A stretch of DNA of 12,595 bases from an uncultured Clostridia bacterium (lineage in GTDB: Bacteria; Bacillota; Clostridia; Oscillospirales; Ruminococcaceae): the NCBI GenBank assembly GCA_945910715.1, contig CAMDZU010000012.1, positions 1 to 12,595 on the forward strand, in the 5' to 3' direction. The notes under the pieces were generated by a model, which saw nothing but the letters and a program-made list of their open reading frames with translations, ran no database searches and was not told the DNA's origin. Of this stretch, positions 5,924 through 12,595 are shown piece after piece. The position numbers and the translations under genes are program-made. Within the stretch, counting starts at the first letter, position 1; each line of letters begins with the position of its first letter.

Positions 5924-7898
5924 ATTAGTAAAATGGCTCATAACAGGCGTAATAGTATTGCTGATAAGCACCTTCCTTTTGGGTACTCTTATGGATAATC
6001 TTATCCCCGCAATTCAGTCTGGGGATTATATGAAGCTGCTTGATATAACCGTGTTCATCAGACCTATGAACTACGTTTACGGCGCAGTCGGCGCAGTAGT
6101 TGTGGTGCTGATGATGCTGGTAATGCGCCCCGGCTCCTTCAAAAGCACAAAGGGCGCAATGAAGGGCGGCAAGAACAATTCGGCAGTTGAGGAATCCGCT
6201 CTTGAAAATTCACGCTTTATGAACGACAAGGAGCGTGACTTCAACTTTGCACCTCACGAATTTTCAAAGCTTTCCGAAAGCAAGAAGGACGGTATTCCCG
6301 TCCGTGCAATATACGACAAAAAGGGACTTCACGTCAACCTTGCGCCCCCTATGCACGGTCTGATTATCGGTGCTACCGGTTCAGGTAAAACAACCACTTT
6401 CATCAACCCTATGATACAGATACTTGCAAAGTCGGACGCAGGCTCTTCAATGATCGTTACCGACCCTAAGGGCGAGCTTTTCCAGATGCACTCACAGTTC
6501 CTTACGGAGCGTGGATACAAGGTAATGGTGCTTGACCTGCGTGACCCTTATTCCTCATTCAGATGGAATCCGCTGACGGACATTTACGACCGCTATCAGC
6601 AGTACGTTAAAACGGGTAGCAGAATACTCCGCCGCAACGGACCCACAGGGGACCTTGAGCTGGTGGACGCGCCCGACACCTATAACGATATATGGTACGA
6701 ATACGAGGGCAAGGCTTACAGCGACAAAAAGGGTCTTATTGCCCACATAAAGGTACAGAAACAGAAAATCTACGACGAGGTTTACGAGGATCTGAACGAC
6801 CTTGTAAGCGTGCTCTGTCCTATTGAAAGCTCAGACGACCCCGTATGGGAAAAGGGCGCACGCTCTATTGTTATGGCGACAATTCTTGCAATGCTGGAGG
6901 ACAGCGAAAAGCCCGAGCTTGAAATGACGAGAGATAAGTTCAACTTCTTCAACGTCAACAAGGCAATCGGAAACTCCGATAACAATTTCGAGCAGCTTAA
7001 AAACTATTTCTACGGCAGAAGCGTGCTTTCAAAGGCAGTTACCCTTTCAAAGCAGGTGTGCAGCGCCGCAGAAAACACCCTCGCAAGCTATATGTCAATT
7101 GCTTTTGACAAGCTTTCTATCTTCAACGACGAGGGTATCTGCTCCCTTACCTCGGATATGGATATCAACCCTGCAATTTTTGCGGACGAAAAAACCGCAT
7201 TGTTCCTTAAAATCCCCGATGAAAAGGACACAAGACACACTCTTGCGGCAGCATTCATCCTCTGCATTTACAAGGCGCTTATCAAGAAAGCCTCCTCAAG
7301 AGAGGATTTGTCCCTGCCGAGAAACGTTTATTTTATTCTTGATGAATTCGGTAATATGCCGAAAATCGACAAGTTCGACAAGATGATTACGGTAGGACGT
7401 TCAAGAAAAATCTGGTTCAATATGGTTGTTCAGTCCTACGCTCAGCTTGAAAATGTTTACGGCAAGAACGTTGCGGACATTGTAAAATCAAACTGCGGTA
7501 TGAAAATGTTTATCGGCTCCAACGATATTGACACCTGCAAGGAATTCAGCGAGCTGTGCGGCAATGTAACAGTTTCCACCACCAGCGTTTCACGAAGCAT
7601 GAGCTCTCATCAGGGCGATGTGAACTTCTCCTCGCAGATTCAGACAAGACCGCTTATTTACCCCTCCGAGCTTCAGAAAATCAACAACAAGAGCGATACG
7701 GGCAATGCAATTATCGTTACATTCGGAAACTATCCTCTTAAAACCAAGTTTACGCCAAGCTACCGCTGCCCTCTCTACAAGTTCGGTCAGATGAGCCTTG
7801 AAGCAACCAAGGCGCACCCCTTCTTTGCAGACGAGGTGTTCTACAATATTGCCGAAAGAAACCAGCTTGTGCTTGGTACGGACGAAGAAAATTCATAA
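5916..7898 (+). CDS. virD4: VirD4/TraG-type T4SS coupling ATPase, 660 aa
   Basis: The coupling protein is the membrane-bound ATPase that receives substrates (protein, or relaxase-DNA) and passes them to the T4SS channel. Two N-terminal membrane helices (about residues 4-24 and 53-70) are followed by the cytoplasmic ATPase: Walker A GATGSGKT at 152-159, and Walker B YFILDEFG with D476-E477. IVTDPKGEL follows Walker A as is usual in VirD4. The C-terminal part has the VGRSRKIWFNMVVQSYAQLE segment typical of the family and the Gram-positive CD1115-like branch. The ATG at 5916 is chosen over an upstream in-frame ATG at 5880, because 5880 lies deep inside the protease gene, while 5916 has AAGGAA upstream, starts with MNKLVKWLITG and overlaps the preceding stop. 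An insertion-like stretch (about residues 220-290) lies between the Walker motifs. The 18-base gap to the next gene supports one operon. Confidence 0.94.
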   Translation: MNKLVKWLITGVIVLLISTFLLGTLMDNLIPAIQSGDYMKLLDITVFIRPMNYVYGAVGAVVVVLMMLVMRPGSFKSTKGAMKGGKNNSAVEESALENSRFMNDKERDFNFAPHEFSKLSESKKDGIPVRAIYDKKGLHVNLAPPMHGLIIGATGSGKTTTFINPMIQILAKSDAGSSMIVTDPKGELFQMHSQFLTERGYKVMVLDLRDPYSSFRWNPLTDIYDRYQQYVKTGSRILRRNGPTGDLELVDAPDTYNDIWYEYEGKAYSDKKGLIAHIKVQKQKIYDEVYEDLNDLVSVLCPIESSDDPVWEKGARSIVMATILAMLEDSEKPELEMTRDKFNFFNVNKAIGNSDNNFEQLKNYFYGRSVLSKAVTLSKQVCSAAENTLASYMSIAFDKLSIFNDEGICSLTSDMDINPAIFADEKTALFLKIPDEKDTRHTLAAAFILCIYKALIKKASSREDLSLPRNVYFILDEFGNMPKIDKFDKMITVGRSRKIWFNMVVQSYAQLENVYGKNVADIVKSNCGMKMFIGSNDIDTCKEFSELCGNVTVSTTSVSRSMSSHQGDVNFSSQIQTRPLIYPSELQKINNKSDTGNAIIVTFGNYPLKTKFTPSYRCPLYKFGQMSLEATKAHPFFADEVFYNIAERNQLVLGTDEENS

Positions 7899-7916
7899 AT
7901 CGCAAAGGAATTACTT

Positions 7917-9458
7917 ATGAAACAATTTAAAAGGAACATTTTCCGCAAAGGGACAGCAGTTATAATTGCCGCCCTGCTGACGCTGGGACAAAGCGTTTAT
8001 GCAGAGGGGGCTGAACAAGTGCTGCCTGAAGAAACGCAGGCGCAGACGGAAGCCGTTCAGGCAGACGCAGCCCTTGAAACGGAGGCGGAAATAAAAATCA
8101 ACTATGTTCCTATGCAAATTGCGGAAACCTACAACTACGAATACGACCTTTACGAAGAGGTTATGAACAACCGCTTTGTGTTTTACTCAACGGTAAGCAA
8201 CGGCGGAATTACCGACAAAAGCGTGTCTGTTGAGCTGCCCAAAAACGTTACCTGCAAAATGGAAAAGGACGGGGAAGAAGTTCCCTTTGCAAACCGAATG
8301 ACAATTGATGAAATCGGCTCTTATGCACTTAACCTTTTCGTTGACAGCAAGGACGTTTACGGCGCAGAGGAAAACACGGTCTATTTCGGCTTGTTCCGCT
8401 TCAAGATAACCGAGCCTAAGGTTACGGAGAAGGTGACCGAGGCTGCTGCTCCGGAGGAAGGCGCTCCTACTGCTTCCGAGGATAAGGACGGGGAGTATGT
8501 CGTTCCCGAGGTAACCACAACAACCACCGCAGTAACCTCCGCTCCTCTGATTACAACGGAGCATAAATCGGAAACCACCGCAAAGACTACCGCTCCCGAA
8601 AAGACGGCTTCGGCGGCGGCAACAACCACAAAGCCACCTATAACCGAGGAAAATCCCGATAAGCCAAAGGGCAGCAGGGATTTGATAGTGGAAACCGTTT
8701 CGGAAATTTCGGGCTTTGACGTTAAAACAAGAAACGGCGCAGAGTTCAACTCAAATATACCCTGCGGAATGGTAACCACGGAAAAGGTAACCCTGAAATT
8801 CAGCACAAACACCGTTACAAAGGTGTATAAGGACGAAAAGGAAATTGACTCCGCCCAGACCTATTCCGAGGCAGGAAAGTACGAGGTGTATATCTTCGAC
8901 GGAAGCAGCGAGCCCCTGCCCCTTTACACCTTCGAAATTGTTCCCACCCTTACAAACAAGCTGGATAGCTATGAAGTTCCAAGCGGCTGTCTTATTGTGT
9001 TTGCAGCCCTTGACGGAAAGCAGATAGCTTCCGCTGTGGAAAGCGTAAAAACCGAAAGGGACGGCAAGTACAGCTTCATTGTAACAAAGGGCGCATATAC
9101 CTCAACAGTTGAGATAACAAAGGACGCTACTCCGCCTGAAATAAGCGTTTACGGCGTCAACGAAAAGAACATTGCCACCGAAGAACGGGTGGAAATCGAA
9201 ATCGTCACCGGGGATATGAAAAGCTACAATGTCACAAAAAACGGCGAAAGCTATGTGGCACGGTCGCTGAGCTTTACCGAGGACGGAAAGTACGTCGTTG
9301 AAATATTCGACGAAGCAGGAAACAAGGCGGAAGCCCAATTTGAAATTCCATACAAAATGAACGCCATGGGCGTAATAATCATAATTCTTCTTGTGGGACT
9401 GGTAGGCGGCGTAATCGGTTATGCCGTTTACAGCAGGCGGCATTTCAAGATAAAATAA
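7917..9458 (+). CDS. Secreted, membrane-anchored Ig-like protein of the T4SS operon, 513 aa
   Basis: A signal peptide (residues 1-29, KRNIFRK then a hydrophobic core, cleavage likely after VYA) leads to an extracellular body. One C-terminal membrane helix (485-505) ends in a basic tail, SRRHFKIK, so it is held on the cell surface facing outward. Residues 60-163 form a beta-rich domain. Residues 164-252 are a Thr/Ala/Pro/Glu-rich linker, like glycosylated or extended surface stalks. Beta-rich segments follow to 478, including a repeat-like ending (GKYxVxIFDxAGNKAEAQFEI) typical of bacterial Ig-like domains. There is no LPXTG motif. The start is ATG 7917, with AAAGGA seven bases upstream. Position between VirD4 and VirB6 suggests an outer part of the secretion machine or a contact factor for target cells. 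The domain family cannot be fixed by eye. Confidence 0.85.
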   Translation: MKQFKRNIFRKGTAVIIAALLTLGQSVYAEGAEQVLPEETQAQTEAVQADAALETEAEIKINYVPMQIAETYNYEYDLYEEVMNNRFVFYSTVSNGGITDKSVSVELPKNVTCKMEKDGEEVPFANRMTIDEIGSYALNLFVDSKDVYGAEENTVYFGLFRFKITEPKVTEKVTEAAAPEEGAPTASEDKDGEYVVPEVTTTTTAVTSAPLITTEHKSETTAKTTAPEKTASAAATTTKPPITEENPDKPKGSRDLIVETVSEISGFDVKTRNGAEFNSNIPCGMVTTEKVTLKFSTNTVTKVYKDEKEIDSAQTYSEAGKYEVYIFDGSSEPLPLYTFEIVPTLTNKLDSYEVPSGCLIVFAALDGKQIASAVESVKTERDGKYSFIVTKGAYTSTVEITKDATPPEISVYGVNEKNIATEERVEIEIVTGDMKSYNVTKNGESYVARSLSFTEDGKYVVEIFDEAGNKAEAQFEIPYKMNAMGVIIIILLVGLVGGVIGYAVYSRRHFKIK

Positions 9459-9483
9459 CAGCCTAAAGAAAGGGGTGAAATGA

Positions 9484-11220
9484 ATGTATCTAAGCTGGTC
9501 AACTGCGTTGTCGGACGCTTTTAAAACAGCCATCCAGACTCTTTTTGAAACATTCATAGAGCCTCTCGTAGATATTTTTCTCAATCTGCTCAATGAGATT
9601 GTCCTCCCCATTATCAAAGCAGCGTTTATGGCTTCGCTGTACAGCATTCTCAAGCTGCTGCTGGGTATTGTGGATGTGCTCCAGAGTATCTTTGATATGT
9701 TTTCGGGAGTTTCCACCGTCAAAAGCGGCGGCAAGGATATGTACATACTGGATGTTTTTCTGACAGACGATACGCTGAAAACCGCCTTTATAGGCATAAC
9801 CCTTACTGCGGCGGCAGTATGTATGATTTTCACTATCTATTCCGTGGGAAAATCCATAGGGGACAATATCCTTGAAAACAAGCACCCCGTAGGCGAGGTT
9901 TTAAGGCAGGCTCTCAAGTCTATGATTTCCTTCCTTATAATCCCATTTATGATGTACCTTGGCTCACAGCTTGCAACCACTCTCCTTGTTGCAACGGATA
10001 AGGCAATGAACGTGGCAATGGGCGTTGACAGCTCGCCTACCTTTGCAAGTATGATTTTCCTTACGGGTACCTTTGATATGGCAGGAGGAGGCGACGCCAG
10101 CTTCACAGACGCCGCTCACAAATACTTACTTGAAAACCCCAAGTCAATTTACGACCTTACGGAAATACAGGGGCATTTCGATATGCTTGACTATAACTTT
10201 ATTATCCCCTATGTAATCGCAATTATCACAGCCGTAATTATGGCTTGCTCCATATTTGTGTTCATACGACGCATTTTCGATATACTTGTGCTTTATGTAT
10301 CCTCGCCCTTTTTTGTGGCAACACGGCCGCTGGACAACGGTCAGATGTTCCGCAAATGGCAGGAAATGCTTATCGGCAAAATGATTTCATCCTTCGGCAT
10401 TGTGTTCACAATGAAGCTTGTAATGCTGATAGTACCACGGATAATGTGTTCGGATATGAAGTTCGTGAACAACGGCTTCGGCGATGTGCTTATCAAAACG
10501 CTCCTCCTTGTCGGAGGCGTTTATGCGGCTTACAAGTCCCAGGCTCTCCTTATTGAGATTATCAGCCCCGAGGCTGCAAGAGCCGCAAGGGAAAGCTCAA
10601 TGATGCTTATGGCGGCAGGCAGAACGGCGGCTATGGCAGGTGCAACCGTCGCAACAGGAGGTGCGGCGGCGGCAGGCGGCGCTGCGGCTGCAGCAGGCGG
10701 TGCGGCGGCAGGAGCAGGCGGTGCAGCGGCAGGAGCAGGCGGTGCAGCGGCAGGAGCAGGCGGTGCAGCAGGCGGAAGCGCAGCATTCACAGGCGGAATG
10801 GGCGGCTCGGCAGGCGGTCTTTCGGGCATAGGCGGCTCGGCAGGCGGAAGCGCAGGCGGTATGAGCGCAGGAGGCAGCGCAGGTGGCTCGGCAGGAGGCT
10901 CGGCAGGCGGAAGCGCAGGCGGCAACAGCTTCAGCGGCGGCTCGGGCGGAAGCGCAAGCGGCGGTGATTTCGGCGGCTCGTCAGGCTCATCAAGCTCGGG
11001 CGGTGATAACAGCCGCAAGGCAATTACAGACGGCAGTCAGGGCGGCTCGGAAAAATCAGGCGGCAATAATAACCGCAAGGCAATTACAGACGGCAGCAGC
11101 GGCGGCAATAGCTCGTCCTCGCCGAAGAACGAATCCTCCGCATTTGACAAGGCTATGGATATTAAGGATAAAATTGATTCCTTTAATGACGGCAGCAACA
11201 GCGACGACGAAGAACAGTAA
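9484..11220 (+). CDS. VirB6/TrbL-like T4SS channel protein with long Gly/Ala/Ser-rich tail, 578 aa
   Basis: Polytopic inner-membrane protein. An amphipathic N-terminal region (residues 15-73) is followed by membrane helices near 99-120, 146-170, 239-261, 264-280, 300-320 and 335-352. The motifs ENKHPVGEVLR, FIRRIFDILVLYVSSPFFV and MLIVPRIM recur in the next gene, marking paralogues of the Gram-positive VirB6-like (CD0415/CD1112-type) family. Residues from about 386 to 578 form a low-complexity tail rich in Gly, Ala and Ser (GGAAAGA repeats, then SAGG repeats), containing RKAITDGS twice and ending in a charged segment. The start is ATG 9484, with AGGGGTG ahead. The ATG at 9480 is in another frame and stops after 14 codons. 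VirB6 proteins line the channel that substrates cross; the extended tail is not needed for the core fold and its side of the membrane is uncertain. Confidence 0.88.
   Translation: MYLSWSTALSDAFKTAIQTLFETFIEPLVDIFLNLLNEIVLPIIKAAFMASLYSILKLLLGIVDVLQSIFDMFSGVSTVKSGGKDMYILDVFLTDDTLKTAFIGITLTAAAVCMIFTIYSVGKSIGDNILENKHPVGEVLRQALKSMISFLIIPFMMYLGSQLATTLLVATDKAMNVAMGVDSSPTFASMIFLTGTFDMAGGGDASFTDAAHKYLLENPKSIYDLTEIQGHFDMLDYNFIIPYVIAIITAVIMACSIFVFIRRIFDILVLYVSSPFFVATRPLDNGQMFRKWQEMLIGKMISSFGIVFTMKLVMLIVPRIMCSDMKFVNNGFGDVLIKTLLLVGGVYAAYKSQALLIEIISPEAARAARESSMMLMAAGRTAAMAGATVATGGAAAAGGAAAAAGGAAAGAGGAAAGAGGAAAGAGGAAGGSAAFTGGMGGSAGGLSGIGGSAGGSAGGMSAGGSAGGSAGGSAGGSAGGNSFSGGSGGSASGGDFGGSSGSSSSGGDNSRKAITDGSQGGSEKSGGNNNRKAITDGSSGGNSSSSPKNESSAFDKAMDIKDKIDSFNDGSNSDDEEQ
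10693..10770 (+). repeat. 21-base tandem repeats in the VirB6-like tail
   Basis: Three full units (10693-10713, 10714-10734, 10735-10755) and a partial fourth begin GCAGGCGGTGC. Units 2 and 3 are identical and unit 1 differs by one base. Each encodes seven residues (AGGAAAG), so changes in copy number keep the frame. Irregular Gly/Ser repeats continue to about 10990. Confidence 0.85.
11013..11096 (+). repeat. Direct repeat encoding RKAITDGS
   Basis: An exact 24-base sequence starting CCGCAAGGCAATTAC occurs at 11013-11036 and 11073-11096, exactly 60 bases apart. It is embedded in a near-duplicate segment of the VirB6-like tail (NSRKAITDGS and NNRKAITDGS). Exact conservation at base level suggests a recent in-frame duplication. 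Confidence 0.85.
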
Positions 11221-11237
11221 GAAGGGAGTGAATATTT

Positions 11238-12595
11238 GTGCCAATCAGTATTCTGAGTTTGTTCTCGGATATATACAATGCTATACTTAACGCAATATTC
11301 AAGCCCATTGCAGAATGGCTGTCGGGTATTTTAAGCTCCATATTCAAGTTTATTATCAACGAGGTTGTTCAGCCAATTCTTGAGCCCGTTTTCAAAACGG
11401 TAATGGATTATGTGGGAAGCTTTATCCTTGACTTTTTCTACAAGGGACTTTACGGAATATTTCAGATATTCCTCTATATTATAGACGTAATGCAAACGGC
11501 GTTTGACGTGCTTATCGGTATGCAGCCCATTACCTACAAGGGGGCTGACGGAGTAACACGGACAGACTCTCTCGTAAATGCACTTATATTTGACGAGGGA
11601 ATACGCAATGTGCTTATAGGGGTAACTCTTGTGGCATTCGGACTGGCGCTCCTCTTTGCAATATATGCTACGGTGCGCTCAACTCTGGATTTTGACTTTG
11701 AAAACAAGCGTCCCATAAGTCATGTGCTTCGCTCGGTTTTAAAGACAATGATAAATTTCCTCGTTGTTCCCTTTACAATGATGGTAATGCTGTATCTTTC
11801 CTCGGCAATACTTACGACTATTTCAAATGCCCTTTCACAGGGTACGGATATGTCCCTTGGACGTACCATTTTAGCGGTAAGCTCAATGACCGCCGACGGA
11901 GTAATAGGCACGTCCCCCGACGAGGCAAGTCTTAGTCTTCAGCCGTGGGCTGACCTTGCGGCAGGAAAAATCTCCTACTGGGAATGGCCGCTGTATTATC
12001 ATATCAGCAGGATTGACTATGCAGTAGGCTTCATTGCTTCAATATTCATTCTGATTATAGTGGGAATGTGTCTGCTTAATTTCATCAGACGTATTTTCGA
12101 CATAATCCTGCTCTATATTACTTCTCCCTACTTTGTTTCAACAATGGTGCTGGACGACGGAGAAAAGTTTGCAAAGTGGCGCTCCACCTTTATTGCAAAG
12201 GTGTTCTCGGGCTACGGCTCGGCAATAGGCATGAGGCTTTACCTTATGATTGTGCCTATGATTATGAGCGACAATATCAGATTTTTCGCCGACAATGCAG
12301 TAGGCCATCTGGGCGATTACCTTATAAAGCTTATTTTCATTATGGGCGGCGCATGGGCGGTTTACAAGTCCTCCGCAATGCTCACAACAATTCTTGATCA
12401 GGGCGTAGGCTATGACGAGCAGATGACCAATATGGCGGCAATGGGCATGATGAGCAGAGCCTTCCATACCACAAAGGGCTACGCTGCAAAGGGCTTTAGA
12501 AGACTCAGAAAAGGCAAGGGCGGCGGCTCGGCAGGCGCAGGCAAGCCGGCGCTTGAAGGAGCAGCTGCGGGAGGCGGAAGCGCAGAGAAATCAAA
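11238..12595 (+). CDS. Second VirB6/TrbL-like T4SS channel protein (3' end cut by window edge)
   Basis: 452 codons are visible, open to the window end. It parallels the preceding gene: ENKRPISHVLRSVLKTMINFLVVPF at about 155-179, FIRRIFDIILLYITSPYFVSTMVLDDG at 282-308, LMIVPMIMSDNIRFF at 336-350, then a helix and YKSSAMLTTIL at 376-386. Membrane helices lie near 124-145, 168-194, 261-281, 284-303, 322-343 and 362-380. A Gly/Ala/Ser-rich tail begins near 425, so both paralogues have it. The start is GTG at 11238: an in-frame TGA at 11229 rules out anything earlier, GAAGGGAG lies about nine bases upstream, and the N terminus (MPISILSLFSDIYNAILN) fits the family. The gap from the previous stop is 17 bases, so it is in the same operon. 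Two VirB6-like proteins side by side suggest a hetero-oligomeric channel or specialised copies. Confidence 0.86.
   Translation, partial: MPISILSLFSDIYNAILNAIFKPIAEWLSGILSSIFKFIINEVVQPILEPVFKTVMDYVGSFILDFFYKGLYGIFQIFLYIIDVMQTAFDVLIGMQPITYKGADGVTRTDSLVNALIFDEGIRNVLIGVTLVAFGLALLFAIYATVRSTLDFDFENKRPISHVLRSVLKTMINFLVVPFTMMVMLYLSSAILTTISNALSQGTDMSLGRTILAVSSMTADGVIGTSPDEASLSLQPWADLAAGKISYWEWPLYYHISRIDYAVGFIASIFILIIVGMCLLNFIRRIFDIILLYITSPYFVSTMVLDDGEKFAKWRSTFIAKVFSGYGSAIGMRLYLMIVPMIMSDNIRFFADNAVGHLGDYLIKLIFIMGGAWAVYKSSAMLTTILDQGVGYDEQMTNMAAMGMMSRAFHTTKGYAAKGFRRLRKGKGGGSAGAGKPALEGAAAGGGSAEKS

Noticed and set aside
9102..9833. 243-codon minus-strand open frame
   Set aside because: It lies across the well-supported surface-protein and VirB6-like genes and has no recognisable domain or start signal.
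10530..11018. Minus-strand open frame giving a Pro/Ala-rich protein
   Set aside because: It is the reverse reading of the Gly/Ala-rich repeat tail of the VirB6-like gene; the low-complexity GC-rich bases suppress stops, and it has no ribosome site.
1..12595. CRISPR array, tRNA, rRNA, insertion sequence, integrase, relaxase or att site
   Set aside because: Looked for on both strands and none seen; the only repeats are the promoter motif and those inside the VirB6-like tail.

Overview
The window looks like chromosomal or integrated DNA of a Gram-positive anaerobe of the Clostridia, probably a gut Ruminococcus or Oscillospiraceae relative. The grounds are moderate GC content, strong AGGAGG-type ribosome sites, an indolepyruvate:ferredoxin oxidoreductase gene, and a type IV secretion (T4SS) cluster with a VirD4 of the Gram-positive kind. 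The organism call is inference; there is no rRNA or tRNA to anchor it.

Layout. (1) Positions 1-1812, minus strand: iorA, nearly complete, with its own strong sigma-A promoter (1857-1885). (2) 1955-1997: an intrinsic terminator that closes the next gene. (3) 2070-3377, minus strand: a 435-residue soluble protein of unknown function. (4) 3378-3759: an AT-rich divergent control region. (5) 3760-4498, plus strand: a 75-residue protein followed by an ECF-type sigma factor. (6) 4580 to the window end, plus strand: a T4SS operon running pilin (VirB2-like), CPBP-family intramembrane protease, VirD4 coupling ATPase, secreted membrane-anchored Ig-like protein, VirB6-like channel protein, and a second VirB6-like paralogue cut by the window edge. 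A hairpin with a T-tract after the pilin gene probably lowers expression of the rest relative to pilin.

The most notable signal is regulatory. Three sites share TGTAAC, exactly 16 bases, then CGTATAAA. They lie before the 435-residue gene (minus strand), before the 75-residue gene plus sigma factor (plus strand), and before the pilin operon (plus strand). This is the form of an ECF-sigma promoter (AAC-type -35, CGTA-type -10), so the locus reads as a self-contained regulon: the sigma factor probably activates itself, the secretion machine and the divergent 435-residue protein.

The second signal is that the 435-residue and 75-residue proteins, otherwise unrelated, share a C-terminal stretch of about 30 residues (E-x-I-[ST]-F-D-x-L, then Lys-rich with a KP step and an AE[KR]QKxK block). 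Shared promoter, shared tail and position beside a T4SS suggest they are substrates, or partners, of the secretion machine. No relaxase, integrase, VirB4 or att site is visible, so the window does not show whether this is a conjugative element or a dedicated protein-secretion system.
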